Source: Campylobacterota bacterium (GTDB taxonomy: Bacteria > Campylobacterota > Campylobacteria > Campylobacterales > Sulfurimonadaceae). From it: DNA of 12,114 bases. Shown here piece by piece: positions 1 through 6,440 of the stretch (within the stretch, counting starts at the first letter, position 1; the number at the start of each line of letters is the position of its first letter). The stretch is from positions 1 through 12,114 of the forward strand of contig JAADDU010000171.1 of NCBI GenBank assembly GCA_013153755.1. The letters are read 5' to 3'. A program made the position numbers and the translations under genes. The notes under the pieces were generated by a model. The model saw nothing but the letters and a program-made list of their open reading frames with translations, ran no database searches and was not told where the DNA came from.

Positions 1-136
1 TTCTTATGGTTGAGTTATGATTTGTATCTTTTTCTAGTAAAACTATATCTCTTATACCTTGTAAATACCCCTCAACAGCAGTAGCAATCCCAGCTGGACC
101 TGCCCCAATAATAGCTAAATTATACAGATGACTCAT
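1..136 (-). CDS. FAD/NAD(P)-binding oxidoreductase, N-terminal part (gene runs off the left edge)
   Basis: Only the first 45 codons are present; the gene continues beyond position 1. The start is ATG at 136-134, preceded on the minus strand by a good AAGGGG ribosome binding site. The N-terminus (MSHLYNLAIIGAGPAGIATA) is a textbook Rossmann dinucleotide-binding fold: a short beta strand, then GAGPAG at residues 11-16. The second strand follows and ends in the acidic LLEKD at about 33-37, where the FAD ribose is usually bound. The following NHNSTIR resembles thioredoxin-reductase/YpdA-like flavoproteins of Campylobacterota, as far as I recall. It is a cytoplasmic flavoprotein that probably uses NAD(P)H; its substrate cannot be inferred from this fragment. 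It is transcribed divergently from the formate dehydrogenase-like gene, so a shared redox role is possible but unproven. Confidence 0.75.
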   Translation of the reverse strand, partial: MSHLYNLAIIGAGPAGIATAVEGYLQGIRDIVLLEKDTNHNSTIR

Positions 137-160
137 AAAAACCCCTTATGTTTAACAATA

Positions 161-166
161 ATTCTA
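161..166 (-). promoter_or_regulatory. Possible -10 box for the flavoprotein gene
   Basis: On the minus strand TAGAAT at 166-161 would place the transcription start about 18 nt upstream of the ATG at 136. A second overlapping match, TATGAT at 171-166, is also possible. There is no recognisable -35, which is usual for Campylobacterota sigma-70 promoters. Weak evidence in AT-rich DNA. Confidence 0.3.
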
Positions 167-201
167 TCATAAATATAAAAAATTTTAGATTTTTTAAGAG
201 A

Positions 202-207
202 TATAAT
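202..207 (+). promoter_or_regulatory. Probable -10 box for the molybdoenzyme gene
   Basis: A perfect TATAAT lies 32 bp upstream of the start codon at 240. It is preceded by T-rich tracts (about 183-196), the pattern that takes the place of a -35 box in this phylum. The ribosome binding site AAAGAGG follows at 226-232, 7 nt before the ATG. This is the best sigma-70-type match in the 103-bp divergent spacer. Confidence 0.5.
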
Positions 208-239
208 TGTAAACTCACTTAATCAAAAGAGGTTGTGGT

Positions 240-2309
240 ATGGAAAATATAGAAACGATAGATAGTGTTTGTACATATTGTGGTGTAGGTTGTGATATAG
301 CTGCAAATGTTAACACAAAAGAGAACAAAATTGTAAAAATCTTTGCTCATCCTGATGGTGTAGTATCTCAAGGTAAGCTTTGTATAAAAGGCAAGTATGG
401 CTATGACTTTGTAGATGCAGAAGATAGAATTCGCATACCTCGCATAAAAAAGAGTTTTTTAGATAAAAATCCAAATATAAAAAATGAATTTAATTCAAAA
501 CTAAATGAATTAGATAGTGAGTGGTATGAGTGTGATTTAGATACTGCTACAACCATTGCATCTAAAAAGATAAAAGAGATACAAACAAAATATGGTAAAA
601 AATCTATCTGTAGTATAGGTGGAGCTAGAACATCTTGTGAGTCTTCATACCTTTTTCAAAAATTTACTCGCCAAACACTTGGTAGTCCCCATGTAGATAA
701 CTGTGCTAGAGTTTGTCACTCACCATCTCTTAGTGGGATGCGACAAACCATCGGTGAAGGTGCGGCTACAAACCCATACAACGATATATATAACACTGAG
801 TTTATGATAGTGATAGGCTCAAACACAACAGAAGCTCACCCAATCATAGCAAACCGTATCTTAGATGTAGCAAGGGAACATGACAACCTAGCAGTTTTTG
901 ATGTAAGGGAGATAAAACTCCACCGTGTTGCAAAATACAAAGCGATTATGCCACACGAAGCAAACCTGCTTATACTAAACATGTTAGCTTATGTCATCAT
1001 AGATGAGGAACTATATGATGAGAGCTTCATAGCAGATAGAACAAATGGTTTTAGTGAGTTTAAAGAGAAGATTTTAAATGATGAGTATGCAAATCCAGAC
1101 TATTTTAACAACATAAAAGGGTATGAATACCTAAGTAAGATGGTGCGAAAAATAGCAAGGGAGTATGCACTTAAAAAGTCTATGATATTTTGGGGTCTTG
1201 GAATCACTGAGCATATAGATGGCTCTTATGCAGTTATGGCTATAACTCACTTGGCACTTATGACTGGAAACATTGGAAAAAGTGGTGCTGGACTTATGCC
1301 TCTAAGAGGTCAGAACAATGTTCAAGGTGCTTGTGATATGGGGATGTTACCATACTACAATCCAGACTATCAAGAGCCAAAAGAGGTTGGTCTTATGACC
1401 CCTCAACTAGTAGATGCAATGCTTAGTGGAGAGATAAAAGCACTCTTAAATATGGGTGAAGATATAACTCACATCCATCCAAACATAAACAAAACAAACA
1501 AAGCACTAAAAGAAACTGAACTTATCATGGTTCAAGAGCTTTTTATGAGTGATATCGCAAAAAAAGCAGATATAGTTATAGGGGTAAAGAGTGCTTATGA
1601 GAAAACTGGTGTTTATGTAAATGCTATGCGTCGTCTGCATCTATCTCAACCACTCATAGAGAGTGACTTACCAGATGATTGGGAAGTTTTACAGATGATA
1701 GAGAACAAACTAGATGCAAAATACAACTACAAAGACTCTAAAGAGATTTGGGATGAAGTAAGAGAGGTAGCATATCGCCGTTTTAGTGGTGCTTCTTATG
1801 TTAGACTTCAAAGACACAGAAAAAGAGGTCTTCAATGGCCGGTACACACAGAAGACACCCCAATACTGCATCAACTAGACTTTAGAACAGAAGATGGGAT
1901 GGGTAATTTTTGTTACCATCAGTACCAGCTAAGAGGGATGGTAAAAGAGATACTAAATAACACACTAACAGGTTACCATCTAACAACAGGAAGAACCTTA
2001 GCTCACTATAACAATGCCTCTCAAACCATCAGAAGTGAGAGTCTAAATAAAAGATACAGTGAAGATATACTACTTGTAAACGAGGATGATGCATCTGATT
2101 TTACAAGTGATAAAGTTATCTTAAAAACAGAGTTTGGTCAGAGTTCTCCACTTAGTATAAAACTAACAGACAAAGTTCAACCAAAAACACTGTTTGTAAC
2201 TTTTCACCATGCAAGTTCAAATATCAACACCCTTTTTGGAGATAGATTTGATGAAGTGATTATGACTGCGGCATTTAAGTCTGTTAAGGTGGAAGTGATT
2301 TGTTCTTAA
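240..2309 (+). CDS. Formate dehydrogenase-H-like molybdopterin oxidoreductase (Cys-type, cytoplasmic)
   Basis: This 689-residue protein belongs to the DMSO-reductase superfamily and is closest to the formate dehydrogenase alpha subunit FdhF/FDH-H (about 715 residues). An N-terminal [4Fe-4S] motif is formed by C11, C14, C18 and C48, with the family's electron-relay lysine at K50. The active-site segment has C159-H160, matching Sec140-His141 of the E. coli enzyme, so Cys rather than selenocysteine would bind Mo/W. R356 in RGQNNVQG matches the catalytic Arg333. The C-terminal molybdopterin-binding domain starts near residue 570. There is no twin-arginine signal, so the protein should be cytoplasmic. 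Expected reaction: formate to CO2 plus two electrons, or the reverse; the electron partner is not encoded here. Odd points: the usual DPR and PG(T/S)D cofactor-binding signatures are replaced by DVR (221-223) and PHEAN (238-242). The family call is secure; the formate substrate is inferred. The stop overlaps the priA stop. Confidence 0.85.
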   Translation: MENIETIDSVCTYCGVGCDIAANVNTKENKIVKIFAHPDGVVSQGKLCIKGKYGYDFVDAEDRIRIPRIKKSFLDKNPNIKNEFNSKLNELDSEWYECDLDTATTIASKKIKEIQTKYGKKSICSIGGARTSCESSYLFQKFTRQTLGSPHVDNCARVCHSPSLSGMRQTIGEGAATNPYNDIYNTEFMIVIGSNTTEAHPIIANRILDVAREHDNLAVFDVREIKLHRVAKYKAIMPHEANLLILNMLAYVIIDEELYDESFIADRTNGFSEFKEKILNDEYANPDYFNNIKGYEYLSKMVRKIAREYALKKSMIFWGLGITEHIDGSYAVMAITHLALMTGNIGKSGAGLMPLRGQNNVQGACDMGMLPYYNPDYQEPKEVGLMTPQLVDAMLSGEIKALLNMGEDITHIHPNINKTNKALKETELIMVQELFMSDIAKKADIVIGVKSAYEKTGVYVNAMRRLHLSQPLIESDLPDDWEVLQMIENKLDAKYNYKDSKEIWDEVREVAYRRFSGASYVRLQRHRKRGLQWPVHTEDTPILHQLDFRTEDGMGNFCYHQYQLRGMVKEILNNTLTGYHLTTGRTLAHYNNASQTIRSESLNKRYSEDILLVNEDDASDFTSDKVILKTEFGQSSPLSIKLTDKVQPKTLFVTFHHASSNINTLFGDRFDEVIMTAAFKSVKVEVICS

Positions 2310-4237
2310 GAAAAATCTAGTGGATCCATATCTATCTGAGCTAAGTCAACTCTACTTAGCGAGATAGCTTTTATGATATCTGTGCTTTTATCTGCCCTTA
2401 GAAGTATCTCAAATCTATACTTATTTGCTATCCTCTCAACTCCACACTTCCCATAACCAACTATCTCTATATTATGAAATGCTAAAAGATTGTTGTGCAT
2501 CTGTTCCATCTGCTCTTTTGCTTTCATACCGTTTTTATGACTAAACAAGATACGGCAAAGTTTTTTATATGGTGGATAGAGATTTTTTCTATACTCTTTT
2601 TCACTCTCTAAAAAAGCATCATAATTATCTATATATGTACTAAAAAACTCCTCATTAAAAGTTTGAACTAAAACTTTTGCATCTTTTAGTCTTCCACTTC
2701 TACCAGATACTTGTATGAGGGTACTTAATGCCTTTTCTCTTGCTCTAAAATCCCCCATATTTAAAAGGTTATCTAACCCTAAAACTACAGCTAGTGTTAC
2801 ACCGTGATAGTCATGCCCTTTGCTTAGCATTTGAGTTCCCACAAGTATATCTACCTCTTTGTCATTAAACCTTTTAAGTGCTTTTTTGAGCTTAGATGCA
2901 GTGGTTATGGTATCTCTATCAAACTGTTCTATCTTAGCATCTAAAAAATTTTCTTTTAAAAGTTCAACTGCTTGTGCAGTTCCAAGTCTAGTACTTACTA
3001 AAGATGTAGAGTGACATTCACTACACCTTTGTGGTATGGCTTGAGTATAGTTACAGTAGTGACACTTTAGAGCGTTCATTTTTTGATGTATGCTCATCCC
3101 TATACTACAAAAAACACATTTTGCACTATATCCACAATCTTGACAAACAAGGTACTTAAAGTTTGCTCTTGTTGGTATGAAAACTATACTTTGTTCATCT
3201 GCATCTAAAGTATCTTTTATATAAGTCATAATATTTTCAGAGAGCATCTGAGTTGATTTTTCATATAAAAACTCTTTTTTTGAGTTATAAAAACCACCTT
3301 TTAGCCTATAATATGGAAATTTTATATATGTACTTAAAGTTGGAGTAGCACTCCCTAAAACTACATTAACACCATAAAGTCCACCCATATATATAGCCAA
3401 ATCTCTTGCATTGTAGCGAGGTTTTGAGGATGATTTATAACTATCGTCATGTTCCTCATCTACAACTATAAGTCCTAAGTCTCTGATGGGTAAAAAAAGT
3501 GCAGAACGGGGTCCTGCTATTATCTTTGCACTACCATCATATATCTTTTGTAGTGCTTTTTTCTTTTGAAGAGGAGTAAGCTTTGAGTGCCACATAACTA
3601 CATTATCTCCAAAATGATTTTGCAATCTTTTATCCATCTGTGGAGTTAGCGATATTTCAGGCATCAAAAAGATTGAGCTTTTTTTAGTATCTAGCATCTC
3701 TTTAAAGTAACTCATATATATCTCTGTTTTTCCACTTCCCGTATCTCCAAAAAGTAGTGAGACTTTATGTTGTTTTAAAAACTTTAGTGCTTTTTGTTGA
3801 ATGGGGGAGAGAGTTAGGTTCCATATATTTGATTTTTTAGTTCCCACACGGAGTATGGAAACTAGTGGGTTTATGAGTGTATCTTCTGCTTTACTCATTT
3901 CTCTAGTTCCCATACTCTGTATGGGAACTTGTAGATTCTGAGTTGAAGAAGTGCAAAATGGCAACATCAACCCAAAAGCCTCACCTAAAGAACACATATA
4001 ATAAGAAGAGATAAATTTAGCTAATGTAGCTTGCTCTTTTGAGAAGTAAAACTCACTAAGTTCTAAAATCTCACTTGTTTTAAACTCTGGCTTTGTAGTT
4101 TTTTTGACAACCACTGCATCTAGTATTTTATTTCTTAGTTTTACACTTACTTTTTTGTATAATGGGATAGTTTGAAAAGAAGCATATGTTAAAACTCCCA
4201 AAGGGGAGTTTAAAAGAGAGAGTTCATAGTAGTACAA
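2306..4237 (-). CDS. priA: Primosomal protein N' (replication-restart helicase PriA)
   Basis: PriA recognises stalled or repaired replication forks and reloads the replicative helicase. The 643-residue product has the N-terminal 3'-end-binding region (about 1-95) and a superfamily 2 helicase core with Walker A GDTGSGKT (164-171) and Walker B DEEH (260-263). Motif III is GSATPT (295-300). The eight zinc-binding cysteines are C365, C368, C374, C377, C392, C395, C405 and C408. Motifs V and VI are GTQMLSKGHD and QVSGRSGR, and the C-terminus ends in the expected IDMDP. I place the start at TTG 4237, giving MYYYELSLLNSPLGVLTY, which fits the family N-terminus and avoids overlap with the upstream pilin gene. 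An upstream in-frame TTG at 4273 has no ribosome binding site. Residues 104-133 are encoded exactly by a palindromic element and make the protein longer than the roughly 615-620 residues I recall for Campylobacter and Helicobacter PriA. It is the last gene of the pilin unit, 14 nt after the preceding stop. Confidence 0.95.
   Translation of the reverse strand: MYYYELSLLNSPLGVLTYASFQTIPLYKKVSVKLRNKILDAVVVKKTTKPEFKTSEILELSEFYFSKEQATLAKFISSYYMCSLGEAFGLMLPFCTSSTQNLQVPIQSMGTREMSKAEDTLINPLVSILRVGTKKSNIWNLTLSPIQQKALKFLKQHKVSLLFGDTGSGKTEIYMSYFKEMLDTKKSSIFLMPEISLTPQMDKRLQNHFGDNVVMWHSKLTPLQKKKALQKIYDGSAKIIAGPRSALFLPIRDLGLIVVDEEHDDSYKSSSKPRYNARDLAIYMGGLYGVNVVLGSATPTLSTYIKFPYYRLKGGFYNSKKEFLYEKSTQMLSENIMTYIKDTLDADEQSIVFIPTRANFKYLVCQDCGYSAKCVFCSIGMSIHQKMNALKCHYCNYTQAIPQRCSECHSTSLVSTRLGTAQAVELLKENFLDAKIEQFDRDTITTASKLKKALKRFNDKEVDILVGTQMLSKGHDYHGVTLAVVLGLDNLLNMGDFRAREKALSTLIQVSGRSGRLKDAKVLVQTFNEEFFSTYIDNYDAFLESEKEYRKNLYPPYKKLCRILFSHKNGMKAKEQMEQMHNNLLAFHNIEIVGYGKCGVERIANKYRFEILLRADKSTDIIKAISLSRVDLAQIDMDPLDFS
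3840..3928 (-). repeat. Composite palindromic element (REP/BIME- or MITE-like) inside priA
   Basis: Two 26-nt inverted repeats, 3840-3865 and 3903-3928, match at 23 of 26 positions. Each contains a 23-bp palindrome of its own: 10-bp arms GTTCCCATAC or a variant, with a 3-nt loop (3840-3862 and 3906-3928). A second inverted repeat is nested inside (ATGAGT at 3873-3878, ACTCAT at 3893-3898). The right-hand palindrome is perfect. The left one has two C/A mismatches on the plus strand that become G-U wobbles in the priA mRNA, so folding is better on the coding strand. The two palindromes are 66 nt apart and in the same reading phase, coding VPIQSMGT and VSILRVGT. A third copy is at 5314-5336. Similar GTTCCCA...TGGGAAC palindromes occur as dispersed repeats in many bacterial genomes, some linked to REP-associated transposases; that link is from memory. 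Confidence 0.85.
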
Positions 4238-4251
4238 ATAAGGCTTAATCC

Positions 4252-4719
4252 CTATTCTGAAATAGCACGACAATTAGGTATAGAATGATTACAGTCAAAT
4301 ACACCTGTTCTATTATCATATGTAAAATCAACAGTTGTTGTATCGTTTATGTAGTATTCATACCCTATAGTTGGTCCATTATTATTTGTAGTTTTCATCC
4401 AACCACCCATCTCTGCTTTAGAGTAAACAGGATACTGTAAAATGCTTATACTATCATTTCCATCAAAAAGTTTTTCATGAGAACTTGTACTTGCATCATC
4501 CAATATAGGTGGATAATTAGCATCTCCCTTTATAAGGTTACTTTGTCTTTCATTTACTATAGCAGTACGCAAAGATGAGATAGTAGCAAGAGCAGACGCA
4601 TAATTTGCATCTTCTAAAACTCCACTAAGCTTTGGAAAAGCAACAGCTGAGAGTATTCCTAAAACAACTATAACAAAAATTAGTTCTATCATAGTAAAAG
4701 CGTATCTAAGTTTTTTCAT
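4252..4719 (-). CDS. Type IV pilin-like / type II secretion pseudopilin, third of the cluster
   Basis: A 155-residue prepilin. After a 7-residue leader (MKKLRYA) comes the class III signal FTMIE at 8-12, with the conserved Glu at mature position 5. A hydrophobic helix follows (about 11-29, LIFVIVVLGILSAVAFP). A prepilin peptidase would cut before F8, but the residue before the cut is Ala, not the usual Gly. The globular part (about 40-155) differs from the two neighbouring pilins. It ends with a cysteine pair, C143 and C150, that could close a C-terminal disulfide loop. The ATG is 9 nt after the preceding stop, and its AGGA ribosome binding site overlaps that stop, which suggests coupled translation. 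It probably acts as a minor pilin in a type IV pilus, type II secretion or DNA-uptake machine; no assembly ATPase, platform protein or peptidase gene is in the window to decide which. Confidence 0.85.
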   Translation of the reverse strand: MKKLRYAFTMIELIFVIVVLGILSAVAFPKLSGVLEDANYASALATISSLRTAIVNERQSNLIKGDANYPPILDDASTSSHEKLFDGNDSISILQYPVYSKAEMGGWMKTTNNNGPTIGYEYYINDTTTVDFTYDNRTGVFDCNHSIPNCRAISE

Positions 4720-4728
4720 TTTATTATC

Positions 4729-5226
4729 CTATAAATAATTAGTTCCATTATTCATCATAGTTCTTAACTCACTAGCAGTTTTTGAATATGATGGTTTACT
4801 TCCAACAAAACAACCATAAGGTTTATCTGCCGACATATTACCATCTAAAAGGTATAAGTACAGACTGTTTTCTGGAATACTCGCAAATGGGGTAATAGTT
4901 CCACTAGTATCATCAAATGGTATAAGACCTCTAGAAAAAGTAACTATGGATGTCGCCGGAGTAACAAGGTTTCCTGATGCTTGACTATACCATATAGAGT
5001 CAGAAAAATCAAAAAATTTAGAAAGATTAAAGTCTACAAGAGAACCCTCATGTCTAACAGAGTAAGCCATATAATTACCCTTGAGGTTTACACAAAAATT
5101 CTCATTAGTATTAGCAATTTGAGCATCATCTTTAATACCAGAAAGTTTTGGAATGGCAACTGCACCTAAAATACCTAGAATAACAATAACAAAAATAAGT
5201 TCTATCATAGTAAAAGCATTTTTCAT
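4729..5226 (-). CDS. Type IV pilin-like protein, paralogue of the adjacent upstream pilin
   Basis: A 165-residue prepilin with a 4-residue leader MKNA, then FTMIE at 5-9 and a hydrophobic helix to about residue 27. Residue -1 of the cleavage site is Ala. The first about 70 residues closely match the next gene upstream (5347-5820): the segment from the signal helix to SGIKDDAQ is almost identical, and both continue with CVNLKG and DFNLSK. The ends also match (NGTNYL against KGSNYL). The middle, about 71-125, is unrelated in sequence. Cysteines C45 and C139 sit at matching places in both proteins and may form a disulfide. An AGAGG ribosome binding site lies 8 nt before the ATG. Codons are the AT-rich default set (ATA, CTT, TTT), unlike its paralogue. 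It is inferred to be a minor pilin or pseudopilin. Confidence 0.85.
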   Translation of the reverse strand: MKNAFTMIELIFVIVILGILGAVAIPKLSGIKDDAQIANTNENFCVNLKGNYMAYSVRHEGSLVDFNLSKFFDFSDSIWYSQASGNLVTPATSIVTFSRGLIPFDDTSGTITPFASIPENSLYLYLLDGNMSADKPYGCFVGSKPSYSKTASELRTMMNNGTNYL

Positions 5227-5313
5227 AAGAATAACCTCTGTATCAGCTAATAAAACATCCTAAAATGGTTTATGAAATGATATAAAAAGTAAAAATATAT
5301 CTTATCTATACTT

Positions 5314-5336
5314 GTTCCCATACTGAGTATGGGAAC
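5314..5336. repeat. 23-bp palindrome, stand-alone copy between two pilin genes
   Basis: Perfect 10-bp arms, GTTCCCATAC and its complement, around the loop TGA. Pairing extends outward by three more positions (CTT/GAG) with one T/G wobble. It lies 10 nt after the stop of the 5347-5820 pilin gene. Its arms are identical to the 3906-3928 copy in priA. There is no T-run directly after it on the minus strand, so it is not a standard terminator; a REP-like role in mRNA 3'-end protection or partial attenuation between the two pilin genes is possible. Confidence 0.85.
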
Positions 5337-5346
5337 GAGAGAACTA

Positions 5347-5820
5347 CTATAAGTAGTTACTTCCTTTAGCTATGATAGCTCTTGCTTCATCAGCAGTTGT
5401 AGCAGATGTTGCAGAATTACCAACAAGACAACTATAGCCAACTGAATCATTACCATCTATAAAATAGATATGAACATTGTTACTAGTATTTGATAAGGCA
5501 GCTGTAAGAGTACTTGCATTAACATCATTTAACTCACCATTACCAGCACCATTACCAGATTTTAGAACGATTGTAGGTGTAGGATCACCCCATGCATCTA
5601 AACTTGCGTATTTTGAAAGATTGAAATCTTCTAGTGTACCACGACGTACAGAATAAGACATCAATGAACCTTTTAAGTTAACACAAATGTTTTCATTTGC
5701 GTTTGCTAACTGTGCATCATCTTTGATACCAGAAAGTTTTGGAATAGCAACAGCACCTAAAATACCTAAAATAACGATAACGAAGATCAATTCGATCATT
5801 GTAAAACCAGCTCTTTTCAT
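5347..5820 (-). CDS. Type IV pilin-like protein, likely the most highly expressed of the three
   Basis: A 157-residue prepilin with the leader MKRAG and canonical cleavage after Gly5, then FTMIE (6-10) and the hydrophobic helix to about residue 28. C46 and C131 are the likely disulfide pair. The globular part is rich in Gly, Asn, Ser and Thr (about 85-145). It is a clear paralogue of the next gene (4729-5226). It differs in having a strong AAGGAG ribosome binding site, 6 nt before the ATG, and codons typical of abundant proteins: ATC, TTC and GTT where the paralogue uses ATA/ATT and TTT. It is first in the unit and followed by a hairpin. From this I infer that it is the major subunit and the others are minor, though which machine it belongs to cannot be told from the window. 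Confidence 0.88.
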   Translation of the reverse strand: MKRAGFTMIELIFVIVILGILGAVAIPKLSGIKDDAQLANANENICVNLKGSLMSYSVRRGTLEDFNLSKYASLDAWGDPTPTIVLKSGNGAGNGELNDVNASTLTAALSNTSNNVHIYFIDGNDSVGYSCLVGNSATSATTADEARAIIAKGSNYL

Positions 5821-5847
5821 AAAGAACTCCTTAATTGAAATATTTGG

Positions 5848-5877
5848 ATTACACTAGTAACCTTATCTACCATTATG
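5848..5877 (-). promoter_or_regulatory. Candidate promoter region for the pilin-priA unit
   Basis: On the minus strand two -10-like hexamers lie upstream of the pilin start at 5820: CATAAT (5877-5872) and TGTAAT (5853-5848). Either gives a short leader with the AAGGAG site. Neither is a clear winner and no -35 is evident. Confidence 0.3.
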
Positions 5878-5952
5878 AACTCATTAAGATTAAATACTGC
5901 TTAAATTTTAACGAAAACCGTTATTTTTACCATATTTTAGAAAAATCAAACT

Positions 5953-5968
5953 TGGAACTAAAATTGCT
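5953..5968 (+). promoter_or_regulatory. Sigma-54 (RpoN) promoter for flgB-flgC-fliE-ftsI
   Basis: TTGGAAC, five bases, then TTGCT fits the -24/-12 consensus TGGCAC-N5-TTGCW. The invariant GG (5954-5955) and GC (5966-5967) are exactly 10 bases apart. Transcription would start near 5979, some 20 nt before the flgB ATG, leaving room for the AGGGAG ribosome binding site at 5987-5992. RpoN control of rod and hook genes through an FlgS/FlgR-type two-component system is established in Campylobacter and Helicobacter, so the position fits well. Confidence 0.8.
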
Positions 5969-5999
5969 TAAAGTTGAAAAATCATTAGGGAGTCTATAA

Positions 6000-6431
6000 A
6001 TGAGTATCGAAATATCTCGTACACACCAACTTATATCGGATGCACTAGACTACAGAGCTATGCGTCAAGATATGATATCTTCAAACATAGCAAATGCAGA
6101 TACACCTTTTTATAGACCTAGAGACATAAGCTTTGAAGATGCACTAATAGCTAAAAAAGCAGAGCTTTTAAACGATAATTCAAATAAACTAGAGTTAGCT
6201 AAAACAAATGACTCTCATCTAACTCCAGAGAGTGAAAAAGGCTCTTTTAAACCAACAACATTTTTTAGAGATGGACATATGGCAAGAAATGATGGAAACA
6301 GTGTTGATTTGGATGTAGAAACTACAGAGATGAGTAAAAATTCCATAATGTTTAATGCTTTGATTCAAGCAAATAAAAAAGATGGCATGATATTTAAAAG
6401 TGTCATAGAAGCATCTGCAAAAGTTCAGTAG
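6000..6431 (+). CDS. flgB: Flagellar basal-body rod protein FlgB
   Basis: FlgB is the proximal rod subunit that links the MS-ring/FliE to the rest of the periplasmic rod. It is exported by the flagellar type III system and has no cleaved signal. The 143-residue length is normal. The N-terminal rod/hook signature is clear at about 27-46: SSNIANADTPFYRPRDISFE, in the amphipathic helix region that builds the axial coiled coil. The C-terminal part (about 110-143) is the partner helix. The start ATG has an AGGGAG site 7 nt upstream and follows a sigma-54 promoter. flgC starts 9 nt after its stop. Confidence 0.97.
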   Translation: MSIEISRTHQLISDALDYRAMRQDMISSNIANADTPFYRPRDISFEDALIAKKAELLNDNSNKLELAKTNDSHLTPESEKGSFKPTTFFRDGHMARNDGNSVDLDVETTEMSKNSIMFNALIQANKKDGMIFKSVIEASAKVQ

Positions 6432-6440
6432 GGGTAAAAG

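Noticed and set aside
2835..2842. Another GTTCCCAC match in priA, possible fourth palindrome copy
   Set aside because: There is no opposite arm, and the bases encode the conserved helicase motif ILVGTQML.
4192..4211. 8-bp perfect inverted repeat (AAACTCCC, 4-nt loop) near the 5' end of priA
   Set aside because: It encodes the family-conserved NSPLGVL segment, so the symmetry is probably a by-product of codons; it is not related to the GTTCCCATAC family.
4238..4273. Longer priA start at TTG 4273, adding 12 residues
   Set aside because: It has no ribosome binding site, overlaps the upstream pilin gene, and the extra residues precede the conserved family N-terminus.
4981..5169. Plus-strand open frame of 62 codons
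   Set aside because: It lies wholly opposite the conserved prepilin gene, has no ribosome binding site, and its product is compositionally random; a shadow of the real gene.
5314..5336. Palindrome as an intrinsic terminator of the pilin gene
   Set aside because: The stem is strong but no T-run follows on the minus strand; the next bases are AAGTATAGATAAG. The same palindrome also occurs inside the priA coding sequence, where a terminator would be fatal.
5909..5923. Inverted repeat TAACG-AAAAC-CGTTA in the pilin/flgB spacer as an operator
   Set aside because: Arms of only 5 bp in AT-rich DNA are expected by chance; there is no second copy and no known regulator to link it to.
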